Positions 13,504-14,290 of a DNA stretch of 14,290 nt are shown here, one piece after another. Numbering within the stretch: position 1 is the stretch's first letter; each line of letters starts with the position of its first letter. The notes beneath the pieces were generated by a model, which was not told the DNA's origin, did not search any database, and saw only the letters and a program-made list of their open reading frames with translations. Position numbers and translations under genes: made by a program. The stretch comes from Bacteroidota bacterium (GTDB taxonomy: Bacteria > Bacteroidota > Ignavibacteria > Ignavibacteriales > Ignavibacteriaceae): positions 1 to 14,290 of the forward strand of contig JAEXTA010000061.1 in the NCBI GenBank assembly GCA_023453665.1. Direction: 5' to 3'.

Positions 13504-14290
13504 TTAGTAATTTATTTTCCCGAGCAAATGAGTTAAAATTTTATCAGTACTTACACGTACCTGTTCCATTGAATCTCTTTCTCTTATTGTAACTGTGTTA
13601 TCAGTTAAAGTCTGAGTATCAACAGTGATGCAGAACGGTGTTCCGGCTTCATCCTGTCTTCTGTATCTTCTTCCTACTGCGCCTTTATCATCATAAAAAA
13701 CTTTTATGTGACGGCGAAGATCGGCTTCAATCTTTCTTGAAATTTCAGGCATTCCGTCTTTATTAACAAGAGGGAAAATAGCGGCTTTAATGGGCGCAAG
13801 TTTCGGATGAAATTTTAATACCGATCTCATCTCACCGTTAACTTCTTCTTCATAAAATGCGTCAACTAGAAACGCCATAAACGATCTGCTTGCCCCCGCC
13901 GAAGTTTCAATTATAAAAGGAACAAATTTTTCTTTCGACTCTTCATCAAAATATTTTAATGATTTACCTGAAAATTCTTCGTGCCTGCTTAAGTCAAAAT
14001 TAGTCCTGTTGTGAATTCCTTCTATCTCTCCCCAACCGAACGGGAAAAGATATTCAACATCTGTAGCTTCTTTTGCGTAATGAGCAAGTTTGTCTTTAGG
14101 GTGATCATGATATCTTAATTTTTCAGGCGACATTCCAAGTGATTTGAACCATTCAAGTCTTTCATACTTCCAATAGTCGTACCATTTTTTATCATCTGAC
14201 GGTTTAACAAAGAACTGCATTTCCATCTGTTCAAACTCTCTTGTTCTGAAAAGAAAGTTCTTTGTATTTATTTCATTACGGAAAGCTTTA
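13504..14290 (-). CDS. glyQS: Glycyl-tRNA synthetase, single-chain class II type (N-terminus cut by window edge)
   Basis: The frame is open to the right edge, giving 261 full codons plus stop. The usual family length is about 450-500, so roughly the first 200 residues are missing. An internal Met at 14226 is not the start: the upstream codons encode KAFRNEINTKNFLFRTREFEQ, which is class II motif 2 with the FRxRE signature. Motif 3 follows (ETSAGASRSFMAFLVDAF, with its conserved Arg). The C-terminal anticodon-binding fold is intact (KLAPIKAAIFPLVNKDGM, GRRYRRQDEAGTPFCITVD, TVTIRERDSMEQVRV). This is the alpha-2 homodimer type, not the alpha-2-beta-2 type of E. coli. It charges tRNA-Gly with glycine in the cytoplasm. 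Two exported-protein genes follow with 16-bp gaps. Confidence 0.96.
   Translation of the reverse strand, partial: KAFRNEINTKNFLFRTREFEQMEMQFFVKPSDDKKWYDYWKYERLEWFKSLGMSPEKLRYHDHPKDKLAHYAKEATDVEYLFPFGWGEIEGIHNRTNFDLSRHEEFSGKSLKYFDEESKEKFVPFIIETSAGASRSFMAFLVDAFYEEEVNGEMRSVLKFHPKLAPIKAAIFPLVNKDGMPEISRKIEADLRRHIKVFYDDKGAVGRRYRRQDEAGTPFCITVDTQTLTDNTVTIRERDSMEQVRVSTDKILTHLLGKINY

Noticed and set aside
13504..14226. A complete 240-residue protein starting at the Met at 14226
   Set aside because: The upstream codons continue in frame to the window edge and encode class II motif 2 of glycyl-tRNA synthetase, so the gene is partial and the Met is internal.

Overview
The window looks like chromosomal DNA from an Ignavibacteria-type bacterium (Chlorobi/Ignavibacteriota branch of the FCB superphylum), or a close relative with a type IX secretion system (T9SS). 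The main evidence is five proteins ending in the same T9SS type A sorting domain: it opens with LSQNYPNPFNP, has a VYDILGNEVATLVNE core, and closes with SGVYYYQLK and KKM...K. Coding is moderately AT-rich, and most genes have Shine-Dalgarno-like sites (GGAGG, AGGAG, GAGGT). Every gene reads on the minus strand, so transcription runs from high to low coordinates.

Region 1 (14290 to 11411) is a tight housekeeping-led cluster: the C-terminal part of glycyl-tRNA synthetase, a secreted or lipid-anchored fibronectin-III-like protein, and an exported TPR protein, with 16-bp gaps. Region 2 (11221 to 2902) holds five exported proteins. Four are beta-propellers I count at 7, 7, 7 and 14 blades, and one is a PD40/TolB-like protein. 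They fall into two close pairs (11221-8789 with 8773-7241, gap 15 bp; 7115-5535 with 5516-4335, gap 18 bp) and a single gene (4161-2902) ending in a clear rho-independent terminator. Three of them (8789, 7241 and 5535) carry a shared fibronectin-III-like module before the sorting domain. Region 3 (2747 to the left edge) is a large sensor histidine kinase with a 14-blade sensor, a Y_Y_Y domain, one membrane span and a HisKA_3 box; its ATPase domain lies outside the window.

The most interesting signal is within the coding sequence of the secreted proteins. At one loop of the sorting domain, three unrelated short repeat sequences are present in frame in different paralogs: a 19-bp palindrome (three genes, in different states of decay), an imperfect hairpin element, and a spaced direct repeat. 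A second loop carries a 7-bp tandem repeat in four genes and is 'empty' in the fifth. A loop of the fibronectin-like module carries 14-bp tandem repeats, and the N-terminus of the TPR protein is written in hexamer repeats. This suggests that exposed loops of T9SS cargo act as landing or growth sites for small dispersed repeats. I see no CRISPR array, tRNA, rRNA, transposase or phage gene. No gene-free stretch exceeds 300 bases; the longest is 11222-11410.
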